NCBI GenBank assembly: GCA_963847235.1
Contig: CAWJYU010000014.1
Location: 300,030 to 364,029, forward strand
Source: JACDAN01 sp963847235
Lineage (GTDB): Bacteria > Actinomycetota > Thermoleophilia > Gaiellales > Gaiellaceae
Direction: 5' to 3'
Length of the DNA stretch: 64,000 bases
In this document: piece by piece, positions 37,128-45,872 of the stretch
Numbering within the stretch: the stretch's first letter is position 1
Layout: each line of letters starts with the position of its first letter
Translations under genes and position numbers: made by a program
Notes under the pieces: generated by a model
What the model saw: only the letters and a program-made list of their open reading frames with translations
Told to the model about the DNA's origin: nothing
Databases searched by the model: none

Positions 37128-37922
37128 GTGAGTCTCTACGCCGACGTCGTCCGCTATCCGGACCTGTTTCTGAGCATCTTCCAGCGCGAGCTGTACGGAA
37201 AGTACCGCGGCTCCGTCCTCGGGCTCTTCTGGACGCTCGTCAACCCGCTGGTGCTGATGGGGGTCTACACGCTCGTCTTCTCGGTGCTCCTGAAGGCGTT
37301 TCAGATCGAGCACTATCCCCTCTTCGTCCTCTCGGGCCTCGTCACGTGGGTCTTCTTCCAGTCAGCGGTGCAGATGTCGTGCTCGAGCCTGTTCGCGCAG
37401 CCGACGCTGGTGAAGCAGATCAAGTTTCCGCGCCACATTCTGCCGCTGGCGGTCGTGGCGACCAACATCGTGACACTGGTCGCCATGCTGGCCGTCGTCG
37501 TGTTCTTCAACCTCATCTTCATTCCGGAGACGAGGACGACGTTCTGGGTTGCGATCCCGCTGCTCGTCCCGCTGATCGCGCTGGCAAGCGGACTCGGCGT
37601 CGTCTTCGGATACCTGACCGTCGTGTACCGGGACATCGAGCACCTGATGACCACGGTCTTCCTTCCTTGGTTCTTCATCACGCCGATCTTCTTCACGCTC
37701 GACCAGCTGCCCGGCCTCGAGGGGAACGAGCGGATCGCGGACTCCTCTACTACGTGAACTTCGTCGCCCCGTTCGTCGAGGTGATCCGGGATCCCGCTCT
37801 TCTTCGGTGAGTGGCCCCGAGTTGGCGATGTCGTCTACATGGTGGTTGCCGGTCTCGCGGCGCTCGCGCTCGGCGTCGTCGCGGCGCGGCGGATCGACGA
37901 TCAGGTCGCGGCGTCGCTCTAG
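37128..37922 (+). CDS. ABC-2 type polysaccharide exporter permease (Wzm-like), frameshifted
   Basis: About 264 residues with six membrane segments: ELYGKYRGSVLGLFWTLVNP is the classic start of O-antigen/teichoic acid ABC permeases. It pairs with the ATPase 9 bp downstream. Two breaks occur near the end: net -1 near 37742 (before LLYYVNFVAPFVEVIRD) and net +1 near 37795 (CCC at 37793-37795). Repaired, the protein ends with a last membrane segment (MVVAGLAALALGVVAARRID) at the TAG stop 37920-37922. It would export completed, lipid-linked chains in a Wzy-independent pathway. Confidence 0.87.
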
Positions 37923-37925
37923 AGT
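37920..37925 (+). promoter_or_regulatory. -10 element TAGAGT that includes the stop codon of wzm
   Basis: TAGAGT starts with the TAG stop of the permease gene and lies 6 bases before ATG 37932. Confidence 0.4.
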
Positions 37926-37931
37926 CCTGCG

Positions 37932-39168
37932 ATGAAACCGGGAAAGATCGTCGCGGAGAACGTCAGCCGTCGCTTTCGCGTCTATCCGCAGCGGCACGTC
38001 ACGCTGAAGGAGGCGATCGTGCGCCGGCGGCACCTGCGGCCAGTCGAGGTGTGGGCGCTGCGCGGCGTCTCGTTCGAGATCGACCCCGGCGAGTCCGTCG
38101 GGTTCATGGGTCGGAACGGCTCCGGCAAGACGACCCTGCTGCGCGTTCTCGCCGGCGTCTTCAAGCCGACGGACGGGCAGCTCGCGGTTGCCGGCCGCGT
38201 CGGCTCGCTGCTGGAGCTCGGGGCCGGCTTCCACCACGACTTCACCGGGCGCGACAACATCTACCTCAGCGCGTCGATCTACGGCCTGCGGAAGCGCGAC
38301 GTCGACCGCCGGTTCGACGAGATCGTCGAGTTCAGCGAGCTCGAGCGCTTCATCGACCTGCCGGTCCGGACGTACTCGGCCGGCATGTACATGCGCCTCG
38401 GCTTCTCGATCGCCGTCAACGTCGACGCGGACATCCTGCTGCTCGACGAGGTGTTCGCCGTCGGTGACGAGGCCTTCCAGCGGAAGTGCGTCAACCGGAT
38501 CCTCGATTTCAGGCGCCAGGGCAAGACGATCGCATTCGTCTCGCACTCGGGCCCGGCGGTCGAGCGCATGTGCGATCGCGCGTTGCTCCTCAGCCAGGGC
38601 GTCGTCGAGTACGACGGGGAGACCGGCGAGGCGATCCGCCGCTATCAGGAGCTGCTTGCCGGCGAGGAGGCTCCGGCCGAGCGGGCGGCGGGGCTGAGCG
38701 AGTGGGGGACGGGAGAGGCTCGCGTGACCGACGTTCGCCTGGAGAACGAGGCCGGCGAGGTCACCGACGACTTCAGGCCCGGCGACTACGTCACGCTTCG
38801 GATGCAGGTTCAGAGCCGGCGCGAGCATCCAGCCGCCGCTCCTGGCGATCGAGCTCCGGGACGTGACGGGTGCGCTGCTCAGTCGCGCCGAGCGAGATCT
38901 GGGCGAGCTCGGCTGGGAGACGGGCGGCGAGGAGGCCGAAGTGCGCTTCGACATCCAGCGGCTTCCGCTCGTGGAGGGGCGCTTCCAGTTCAGCCTCTCG
39001 CTGACCGATAGCGCCCATGACCGCCGATACCACCGGCTCGAGAAGGCGGCCGAGTTCTCGGTCATCCCGCAGGGGGAGGCCCACGGCTTCGTGCTGTTCG
39101 AGGGCGATTGGTCGCTCGATTACGCCTCGCCGGCGGTCCGGACGCCGTCGGGCGCACCGGAGGCCTGA
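37932..39168 (+). CDS. ABC exporter ATPase with C-terminal carbohydrate-binding domain (Wzt-like), frameshifted
   Basis: About 412 residues. The nucleotide-binding domain has Walker A GRNGSGKTT (60-68), signature YSAGMYMRLGF and Walker B DILLLDEVFAVGDEAF. A second domain from ~260 (VTDVRLENEAGEVTDDFRPG, GRFQFSLSLTD) matches the Wzt C-terminal beta-sandwich, which in other systems recognises the capped end of the chain and licenses export. One net +1 break near 38820 is repaired to SRASIQPPLLAIELRDVTG. The last 49 bp overlap the convergent membrane-protein gene. With the permease it forms a complete exporter. Confidence 0.88.
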
Positions 39169-40139
39169 GCCCGCCGGATGATCATCACGTGACCGCGAAG
39201 CGCCAGCGCGCCTAGCAGCATGACCGGGACGAACGTCAGAACGTGGATCACCACGGCTGCCGCAAGCGCCTGCGCTTCGCTGACGCCGTACGGCTCGAGC
39301 GCGACGATCGTCGCCGCCTCGAAGATCCCGACGGACGCCGGCAAGGCGGGGAGGAGGAGCGAGAAGGTCGTCGCGACGGCGACGAGGATCCCGGCCTCGA
39401 GGCCGAGCTCGAGGCCGACGCCGCGCAGGGCGAGCGTGTAGGAAAGCGCCACCGCGAGCCATACGAGCAGGGCGAGCGAGAAGGAGGCGAGCGCAAGCCG
39501 GGTCGTCCGCAGGCCGGCGAGCCCGCGCACGATGCCCTTGGCAACGAACTCGGTCCGCGCCCGGCTGAAACCGGGCAGGCGCGCCAGCGGACGGAGCAGG
39601 AAGCTGAGCGGGCGAGTGCCGAAGCGCGCCAGGGCCCACAAGGTGACGACGAGCCCGGCGACGAGGACGGCAAGGAGCAGCGTGGCGCCGCGGAGCCAGC
39701 TGACCGGCGGGGCGAACGGAACCGCGGCGAAGAGAAGGAGCAGGAGCGCGACCAAGTCCTGCAGCCGCTCGGTGACGATGGTGCCGAGCGCCACAGAGCG
39801 CGGCGTCCGGACCTCCCGGTGGAGGACGACCACTCGCGCAATCTCGCCGAGGCGGAGGACGGGCAGGAGGCTCGTCAGGAAGTCCCCGATGAGGATCGCC
39901 CTCACGAGGGCTCCGATCGGCGGGCGCGTGCCAGGGTCGAAGAGCAACCACCAGCGCATGACGCGGACGACGTAAGCGGCGGCGAAGACGGCGAACGATC
40001 CCACGAACCACACCGGGTCGCCGTCGGCGAGCGCGTCGAGGAACGCGTCGAAGTCGATGTCCCGCAGCGCGAAGTACGTGAGGACGATGGAGAGGGCGAA
40101 GCCGGCGAGCAGGAGAACGGGGCGCAGCCGCGAGAGCAC
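39120..40139 (-). CDS. AglD/LPG-synthase-like integral membrane protein (UPF0104 group)
   Basis: 339 residues, about eight membrane segments. Motifs LRLGEIARVVVLHRE and LLLPALPASVGIFEAA are characteristic of the lysylphosphatidylglycerol-synthase transmembrane family, whose members are often linked to lipid-linked sugar handling. I place the start at GTG 40139, not the earlier ATG 40202, because minus-strand TAGCGT lies 8 bases upstream and the earlier start would add a polar 21-residue tail. It overlaps the Wzt gene by 49 bp. A flippase or lipid-transfer role is inference. Confidence 0.82.
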   Translation of the reverse strand: MLSRLRPVLLLAGFALSIVLTYFALRDIDFDAFLDALADGDPVWFVGSFAVFAAAYVVRVMRWWLLFDPGTRPPIGALVRAILIGDFLTSLLPVLRLGEIARVVVLHREVRTPRSVALGTIVTERLQDLVALLLLLFAAVPFAPPVSWLRGATLLLAVLVAGLVVTLWALARFGTRPLSFLLRPLARLPGFSRARTEFVAKGIVRGLAGLRTTRLALASFSLALLVWLAVALSYTLALRGVGLELGLEAGILVAVATTFSLLLPALPASVGIFEAATIVALEPYGVSEAQALAAAVVIHVLTFVPVMLLGALALRGHVMIIRRAQASGAPDGVRTAGEA

Positions 40140-40147
40140 GATGCCGT

Positions 40148-40153
40148 ACGCTA
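40148..40153 (-). promoter_or_regulatory. -10 element TAGCGT for leftward membrane protein
   Basis: TAGCGT on the minus strand, 8 bases before GTG 40139. A plus-strand TACGCT (40147-40152) overlaps it and may serve the divergent GT-C gene. Confidence 0.5.
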
Positions 40154-40174
40154 CGGCGTCGCCCGGGGAGGACG

Positions 40175-42436
40175 ATGACGCTCCGTACAGATGCCCCATC
40201 ACGCCCGTCCGTCGGGGGCCCGATGCAGCCCGTCGTCCGCGTCGAGCGGCCTGTCCGCCGCGACGTGGTCGTTGGGGTGCTTGTGGCTGTCGCCGCCCTC
40301 GTCCTCGCCTGTCTCGCGCTGAAGGTTTGGCGGGGCGAGGTCGGCATCCCGTTCTCGTACCGGGAGGAGGCGCAGTACTACCTCATGCTCGCCAAGTCGA
40401 TCGAGGATCACGGCGGGTACCTCGAGAACCCGAATCTCGGTGCGCCGTTCGGCCAGGAGCTTCAGGACTTCGCCGTGGGAACCGACCGGCTGAACCTCGA
40501 CTTGCTTCGGCTGCTGCTCCTTTTCGGAAGCCCGGCAGCGGCCGTCAACGTCTTCTACCTGCTGACCTTTCCGCTGGCGGCTGCCGCCGCCTATCTCGTG
40601 TTTCGCCTGCTCGACGTCTCGAGGGCCGGTGGGGTGGTCGCCGCGCTGCTCTTCGCGCTCGCGCCGTACCACTTCGAGCGGGGCGAGGGCAACCTGTTCC
40701 TGACCGCGTACTGGGTCGTCCCGCTCGGCGCCTACCTCGTCCTGGCGACTCTCGGCGGCATCCCATTGTTTCGGCGTCGGGAGGGCGCGAGCGGCTGGCG
40801 GGCATACGCGTCCTTGTGGACGCTGATGACGATCGCGTTCTGCGTCGCAGTTGCGTCGACCGGCATCTACTACGCGGTGTTCACGCTGCTGCTCCTTGCG
40901 GGCGCGACGTTGATCGCGTTCGTCGCGAGGCTCGGTCGGGCTGCGGTCGCCGGCGGCGCAATCTGCCTGGCTCTGATCCTCGCCGGAGTGCTCGTGCACC
41001 TTGCACCGAGCATCTCCTACCGCTTGGCGAACGGCCCGAACGCGGCAGCCGAGCGGCACCCACGCGAGTCGGAGCTGTACGCGCTGAAGCTGAGCAACCT
41101 GCTGTTTCCGATCGATCTCCACCGGATCGAGTCGCTGGCGCGCTTCACGGACGAGTACAAGGCAGCAAGCCCGATTCGCTCGGAGCCGATGGGTCTCGGA
41201 CCGGTGGCGGCCGCGGGCTTCGTGGCGTTGCTGCTCGTCGCCCTCGCCGGTCTCGTCGGCGCCAGAGCAGGCCCGCCGGTTCTCCGCCACGCAGCCGCGG
41301 CCGCGCTGCTTGCCTTTCTGATCGGGACGGTCGGCGGGCTCTCGACGGTCATCGCCGAGCTCGTCACGCCGCAGATCCGTGGCTGGAACCGCATCTCGAT
41401 CTTCATCGCGTTCTTCGCGTTCATCGCCGTTGCGGTGGGGCTCGGCGCCCTGGGTCGCTGGTTGGGGCCGCAGCCGCTCCGGCGTGCGGTGTTCGCCGCG
41501 GCGCTTGGAGCGGTGCTTGTCTTCGGGCTCTACAACCAGATCACGTACGTCCACGTGCCGCCCTACGAGCTCGCGAGCTCGTTCGCCGACGACCGGAGGT
41601 TCGTCACGGAGATCGACCGGCGACTCCCCGAGGGAGCAGCTGTGTTTCAGCTGCCGCACCTCCCGTTCCCGGAAGGCGGCAAGTCCGTCGATGTCTTCGA
41701 GAACGACCTCTTGCGGGGCTACCTCCACTCGGACGACCTCCGTTGGAGCTTCGGAGCGACTAAAGGCCGCCCTGAGGAGTGGGTCGACGACCTGGCCGGC
41801 ATGCCTACGCCGACGGTGCTCGATGCCGCTGCGGTCGCCGGGTTCGCCGGCCTCTACGTTGACCGCGCCGGCTACCAGGATCAGGGGCGCGCGCTCGAGA
41901 GCGACGCGCGCAGCCGGGTGCGTGCGGAGCCGCTCGTCAGCGGCTCGGGCCGGCTCTCTTTCTTCGATCTCCGAGGTTACGCCGTGCGCCTCCAGGCGGA
42001 GCACTCGCCAGAGGAGCTCGCCGCGTTCAAGCAGGCTGTGCTCGAGCCGTTCAGTTTCGAGGAGAGCGGGTTTCTGCCGCTGGAACGCCGTCAGGGACTG
42101 TGGTTCGCCTGGGCAGATGCCCCGAATGCCGAGCTGCGGATCGTCAACCCCTCGGACACTCAGAGAACTGCCCTTTTCGGGGCGCTGCTCGATCGGGACG
42201 GCGGTCCTCCTGCCGAGGTCGTCGTCACCTTCCCCGGTACCGCGCCGGCCCCCTACAGGACGCCAGCGCCGCTCCAGCGGCAGCTGACCCTCCCGCCTGG
42301 TGAGACGGTCATCCGCTTTGCGACGACCGCGCCCGAGGTTCCCGCGAGTGCCGCGAACAGAAACCGCCCGCACTACTTTCGGCTGACGAGGATGCGAGTC
42401 ACCGACTCGGCGTTCGGCCCCTTCCTCCCCGGCTAG
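40175..42436 (+). CDS. GT-C-like membrane protein
   Basis: 753 residues with around ten membrane segments. The first outer loop reads FSYREEAQYYLMLAKSIEDHG with Glu64-Glu65 where GT-C enzymes carry their acidic pair, so a glycosyltransferase role is probable but less sure than for 24056 and 32222. A large outer C-terminal domain follows from ~485. ATG 40175 has GGAGG upstream but only 3 bases away; ATG 40223 is an alternative start. The stop overlaps the DegT gene stop by 4 bp (CTAG). Confidence 0.7.
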   Translation: MTLRTDAPSRPSVGGPMQPVVRVERPVRRDVVVGVLVAVAALVLACLALKVWRGEVGIPFSYREEAQYYLMLAKSIEDHGGYLENPNLGAPFGQELQDFAVGTDRLNLDLLRLLLLFGSPAAAVNVFYLLTFPLAAAAAYLVFRLLDVSRAGGVVAALLFALAPYHFERGEGNLFLTAYWVVPLGAYLVLATLGGIPLFRRREGASGWRAYASLWTLMTIAFCVAVASTGIYYAVFTLLLLAGATLIAFVARLGRAAVAGGAICLALILAGVLVHLAPSISYRLANGPNAAAERHPRESELYALKLSNLLFPIDLHRIESLARFTDEYKAASPIRSEPMGLGPVAAAGFVALLLVALAGLVGARAGPPVLRHAAAAALLAFLIGTVGGLSTVIAELVTPQIRGWNRISIFIAFFAFIAVAVGLGALGRWLGPQPLRRAVFAAALGAVLVFGLYNQITYVHVPPYELASSFADDRRFVTEIDRRLPEGAAVFQLPHLPFPEGGKSVDVFENDLLRGYLHSDDLRWSFGATKGRPEEWVDDLAGMPTPTVLDAAAVAGFAGLYVDRAGYQDQGRALESDARSRVRAEPLVSGSGRLSFFDLRGYAVRLQAEHSPEELAAFKQAVLEPFSFEESGFLPLERRQGLWFAWADAPNAELRIVNPSDTQRTALFGALLDRDGGPPAEVVVTFPGTAPAPYRTPAPLQRQLTLPPGETVIRFATTAPEVPASAANRNRPHYFRLTRMRVTDSAFGPFLPG

Positions 42437-43476
42437 AGAGCGGCGACGACCCGCTCCTGCTCCGCCTCCGTGAGGTGGGCGTAGCAGGGGAGCGACAGCA
42501 CCTCGCGGGCCGCGGCGGTGCTTGCCACGAGTGGGTCTCCGTGGCCGGCGCCCGCGAAGGCCGGCTGATCGCTGATCGCCCACGGATAGTGGACGCCGGT
42601 CTCGATGCCGGCGTCCGCGAGCTTGGAGCGGAGATCGTCTCGCCGCCCGCTGCGCACGACGTAGAGGTGATGGACGCCGTCTGGGCTCGGCCGTCCCAGC
42701 TCTTCGTCGTAGGCCGCAGCGATCTCAGCGCGGCGGCGGTTGTCGTCCTCCAGTCGCCGAAGCCGGATGCGGAGGAGCGCCGCCTGAAGCTCGTCCAGTC
42801 GGGAGTTTGTCCCCGGCCGGCGGGCGAAGTAGCGCGGCTCCTCCCCGTACGAGCGAAGCTCGCGAACCGTTTCGGCAAGCCCCGGGTCCGAGGTGACAAC
42901 CGCACCGCCGTCGCCGAACGCCCCGAGGTTCTTCGTCGGGTAGAAGGAGAAGCAGCCGGCGATGCCGATCGATCCCGCCGGACGTCCGTCGATCACGAGT
43001 CCGTGCGCCTGCGCGGCATCCTCGACGAGCGGCACTCCGATCGAAAGCAGCTCGTCGACCGGCGCCGGGCGGCCGTAGAGGTGGACGGCAACCACGGCCG
43101 CTGTCTGGTGCGTCATTGCGTCGGCAGCCCGCGCCGCATCGATCGTGAGCGTCTCGGCGTTGACGTCCACGAGGACGGGCCGGAGGCCGGCCCGAATGAT
43201 CGCCGTCGGCGTCGCGGGCGACGTGAGGTCCGGACAGAGCACCTCGGCTCCGGCCGGCAGCTCCAGCGCCCGCAGCGCGAGCTCGAGTGCGTCGGTGCCG
43301 GAGGCCACGCCAATCGCCGCCTCCGTCTCGGTCAATTCCGCGAGCTCCCGCTCGAACGCCTCGACCTCCGGGCCGAGCACGATCCGGGCGGAGCCCATGA
43401 CCCGGCGGAACGCCTCGTCCAGGTCGTCCCGCTGCGCCTCGTACGCCCTCCGCGGGTCGAAGAACCGGACGTTCAC
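42433..43476 (-). CDS. DegT/DnrJ/EryC1 family sugar aminotransferase
   Basis: PLP-dependent aminotransferase of 347 residues that would convert a keto-sugar nucleotide to an amino sugar. VASGTDALELALRAL near 57 is the phosphate-binding region. VEDAAQAHG holds the PLP-ring Asp153. SFYPTKNLGAFGDGG has the Schiff-base Lys182. GTG 43476 overlaps the epimerase stop by 4 bp. It is the last gene of a five-gene leftward operon (46420 to 42433). Which keto-sugar it uses is not visible; the upstream RmlC and epimerase point to a dTDP-6-deoxyhexose. Confidence 0.9.
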   Translation of the reverse strand: MNVRFFDPRRAYEAQRDDLDEAFRRVMGSARIVLGPEVEAFERELAELTETEAAIGVASGTDALELALRALELPAGAEVLCPDLTSPATPTAIIRAGLRPVLVDVNAETLTIDAARAADAMTHQTAAVVAVHLYGRPAPVDELLSIGVPLVEDAAQAHGLVIDGRPAGSIGIAGCFSFYPTKNLGAFGDGGAVVTSDPGLAETVRELRSYGEEPRYFARRPGTNSRLDELQAALLRIRLRRLEDDNRRRAEIAAAYDEELGRPSPDGVHHLYVVRSGRRDDLRSKLADAGIETGVHYPWAISDQPAFAGAGHGDPLVASTAAAREVLSLPCYAHLTEAEQERVVAAL

Positions 43477-44453
43477 CAGTACTGCCCGCGGTGCTCGCGG
43501 TAGTACTCGACCATCCGAGCGAGGCCTTCCCGCAGCCCGACGTGCGGCTCCCAGCCCAGCAGGCCGCGGATCTTCCCGTAGTTCGCGAAGACGCTGCCGA
43601 TGTCGATTCCGGCGCGGTCGGCCGGAAACGGCCGATCAGAGAGCGAGCCCGAGCCCGCGACCTCAACCAGCGTCTCGGCGAATTGCTTGATCGTCAGCGG
43701 CTCGGGATGGCCGAGGTTGAACGCCTCTCCGACCGCCGCCTCCCGTACGCCGGCTCTGAGAAATGCGTCGACGACGTCGTCGACCTCGTTGAAGTCGCGC
43801 AGCGAATCGCCGCCGCCGTAGAGCTCGATGTCCTCGCCGTCGATCGCCCGCCGCACGAACCAGGACACGAAGCCCTGGCGGGGATGGCGCATCTGCATCC
43901 GCGGCCCGTACGTGTTCGTCAGCCGCAGCGAGCAGGTCGGGAGCCCGTGCACCTGGTGGTAGAGCAGCGTCGCGGCTTCGGCCGCCGTCTTGTTGATCCC
44001 GTTGACGTCGATCGCCTCCAGCGGGTGGTGCTCGTCCACCGGGAGATAGCGCGGGCGCCCGTACTGCTGTCGCGAGCCCGCGTAGACGACTCGCGCCTGC
44101 GACCCCCGCCGTCGGAGCGCCTCGAGCACTGCGAGCTGCGTCCGGTAGTTGAGCTCCAGGTCGAGGAGCGGGTCGGCCATCGAGTCCACGTGACTCACGT
44201 TGCCGGCAATGGAGAAGACGACGTCCTGGGCCTCGACGAGCTCGTCGGCGGCATCGCGAACGTCCTCCGTCTGAACCGTGAGCCGGCCCTCGACGGGCGC
44301 GATGTTGAAGCGGTTGCCTCCGAGCTCCGGCACCAGGCTGTCGGCTACGGTCACCTCCGCGCCGAGCTCGACGAGCCGGATCGCGAGATTCGAGCCGATG
44401 AAGCCGAGCCCGCCCGTCACGAGCACGCGGCGGCCGGCGTAGTCGCCTCTCAT
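43473..44453 (-). CDS. NAD-dependent epimerase/dehydratase with NGINK in place of YxxxK
   Basis: 326-residue extended SDR. NAD motif TGGLGFIGSN (13-22), FSIAGNVSHVDSM, RLTNTYGPRMQMRH. Where the catalytic Tyr and Lys are expected the sequence reads DVNGINKTAAEA: Asn151 stands at the Tyr position and Lys155 is kept. I have a memory of similar NGINK sequences in a subset of bacterial sugar SDRs, so this may be a real subfamily and not a mutation. The start overlaps the GT2 stop by 4 bp. Reaction not assignable; a nucleotide-sugar dehydratase or epimerase in the same operon as rmlC and DegT is likely. Confidence 0.83.
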   Translation of the reverse strand: MRGDYAGRRVLVTGGLGFIGSNLAIRLVELGAEVTVADSLVPELGGNRFNIAPVEGRLTVQTEDVRDAADELVEAQDVVFSIAGNVSHVDSMADPLLDLELNYRTQLAVLEALRRRGSQARVVYAGSRQQYGRPRYLPVDEHHPLEAIDVNGINKTAAEAATLLYHQVHGLPTCSLRLTNTYGPRMQMRHPRQGFVSWFVRRAIDGEDIELYGGGDSLRDFNEVDDVVDAFLRAGVREAAVGEAFNLGHPEPLTIKQFAETLVEVAGSGSLSDRPFPADRAGIDIGSVFANYGKIRGLLGWEPHVGLREGLARMVEYYREHRGQYW

Positions 44454-45169
44454 TGCGCCGAGTGACGGCCGAGGCGCCAGCGGGCCATGTTGACGAGAAA
44501 CTCCCAGACCGTTCCGAGCCCGACATTGGAGCCACCGGCGCGCCGCGGGTGAAAGCGCACCGGCACCTCCACGACGCGAAGGCCCAGCTCCTTCGCCTTG
44601 AGCAGGATCTCGGCATCCGTGAACCAGTCATCGGTCCGCAGGTCGAGCCGCTCGTGGGCCGCGCGGGTGAAGCCCTTAGGCTGGCCGTTCACGTCCCACA
44701 GGCCCCGGGTCCAGAACAGGAGTCGGAAGAGGACGTTGAAGCCGAGCGAAGTCAGCGTTCGGACTGAGCCGTCCTCGCGGAGGTAGCGTCGCCCCTTGGC
44801 CACGTCCGCACCGGTCTCCTTCAGGCGCCGGTAAACGTCCAGTGCGGCCGCCGCGGGCACCTGGCCGTCGCCGTCCAGGTAGACGAGATAGTCGCCGCGC
44901 GCCGCGTCCAGTCCGGAGCGGAGGTCCCAGCCCATCGCTCCTTCCTTCGGCCTTGCCACGACGACGACGTCGGAGTGCTCGGCGGCGAAGCTCTCGGCGT
45001 GTTGCGGTGTGAGGTCCCCCGATCCGTTCCAGTAGTTCGCCACCAGCACCAGCTCATGGGGGACTTCCGAGGCACGAAGCTCTGCCGCGAGCGGCTCGAC
45101 GACGAGTCGAAGGCCTTCCTGCGCGCGGTAGCAGAGGACGACGACCGACAGCTCGGGGGCGCTGCGCAT
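44450..45169 (-). CDS. GT2 glycosyltransferase (dolichyl-phosphate mannose synthase type)
   Basis: 239 residues, a soluble GT-A enzyme. It shows LSVVVLCYRAQEGLRLVVEPL, YLVYLDGDGQVPAAAALDVY with the DGD metal site, and VNGQPKGFTRAAHERLDL, a hallmark of the DPM1-like branch. No membrane segment follows the catalytic domain. The upstream methyltransferase ends 13 bp before its ATG and the downstream epimerase start overlaps its stop. It probably makes a polyprenyl-phosphate sugar. Confidence 0.87.
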   Translation of the reverse strand: MRSAPELSVVVLCYRAQEGLRLVVEPLAAELRASEVPHELVLVANYWNGSGDLTPQHAESFAAEHSDVVVVARPKEGAMGWDLRSGLDAARGDYLVYLDGDGQVPAAAALDVYRRLKETGADVAKGRRYLREDGSVRTLTSLGFNVLFRLLFWTRGLWDVNGQPKGFTRAAHERLDLRTDDWFTDAEILLKAKELGLRVVEVPVRFHPRRAGGSNVGLGTVWEFLVNMARWRLGRHSAQ

Positions 45170-45182
45170 CGCAGGCGTGACT

Positions 45183-45872
45183 CTACGGTCGACAACGGCC
45201 TGCGAGGTAGTACTGGGCGCCGAGCGGCAACCGGCGCATGGCTCGCTCGACGGCGAGGACGCGTCGGCGCCGCGACGGGAAGAGCAGGAGATAGCCGCGA
45301 TCGACAGGCGATAGGCCGCTCTCCCGGAAGAGGCATTCGGCCTCGGCCATCCGGAGCATCCGCGCGTCCTCTCCGAACTCGCAGCGGCGCACGACGAGCC
45401 GGGTCAGCGGGTTGAGCGGGTTGTGCTCGAAGACCACGACGAGCCCGCCGTGGCGCGTGACGCGCGCCAGCTCGGCCACGAAGCGCGGGCGCTCCGCCGG
45501 AGGGAGTACCTGCACGACGCAGACCGCGAACGCGAGGTCAAACTTGCCGTCCGGGAACGGAAGGCGGTCGCGCTCGGCGAGCTCGTAGCGGACACCGGGA
45601 TTGGCGCGCGCGGCTGTCTCGAGCACGCCGGGCGAGACGTCCGTGCCGATGAGCGTCGCGAACCGCCCAGCGAGGTGGCTGTCGGTGAGCCCGATGCCGC
45701 AGCCGGCGTCGAGCGCGACGAGCTCCGCGGGATCGCCTAGGTGCAGAGCAGCTAGCCGAACGAGCTCGTCGGCCTTCGCGCGGGTGAAGAAGTCGTGGTC
45801 GGCGCCCGAGAACGACACCGCCTCGTCGAGCTCGTCGGTGTACCGGTCTCGGAACTGGTCGTAGTCGGTCAA
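45183..45872 (-). CDS. SAM-dependent methyltransferase
   Basis: 229 residues from TTG 45872, which shares bases with the rmlC stop (TTGA). Motif I VALDAGCGIGLTDSHLAG, VCVVQVLPPAERPRFVAEL and GGLVVVFEHNPLNPLTRLVV fit class I methyltransferases. No ATG or GTG is available near the start of the conserved part, so TTG is the most economical choice; the frame is open upstream only as antisense to the rmlC reading. Substrate unknown, presumably a sugar in this operon. Confidence 0.82.
   Translation of the reverse strand: MTDYDQFRDRYTDELDEAVSFSGADHDFFTRAKADELVRLAALHLGDPAELVALDAGCGIGLTDSHLAGRFATLIGTDVSPGVLETAARANPGVRYELAERDRLPFPDGKFDLAFAVCVVQVLPPAERPRFVAELARVTRHGGLVVVFEHNPLNPLTRLVVRRCEFGEDARMLRMAEAECLFRESGLSPVDRGYLLLFPSRRRRVLAVERAMRRLPLGAQYYLAGRCRP

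Noticed and set aside
40199..42583. 794-codon minus-strand open frame opposite the GT-C gene.
   Set aside because: Low-complexity charged sequence with no motif, antisense to a gene with clear membrane segments.
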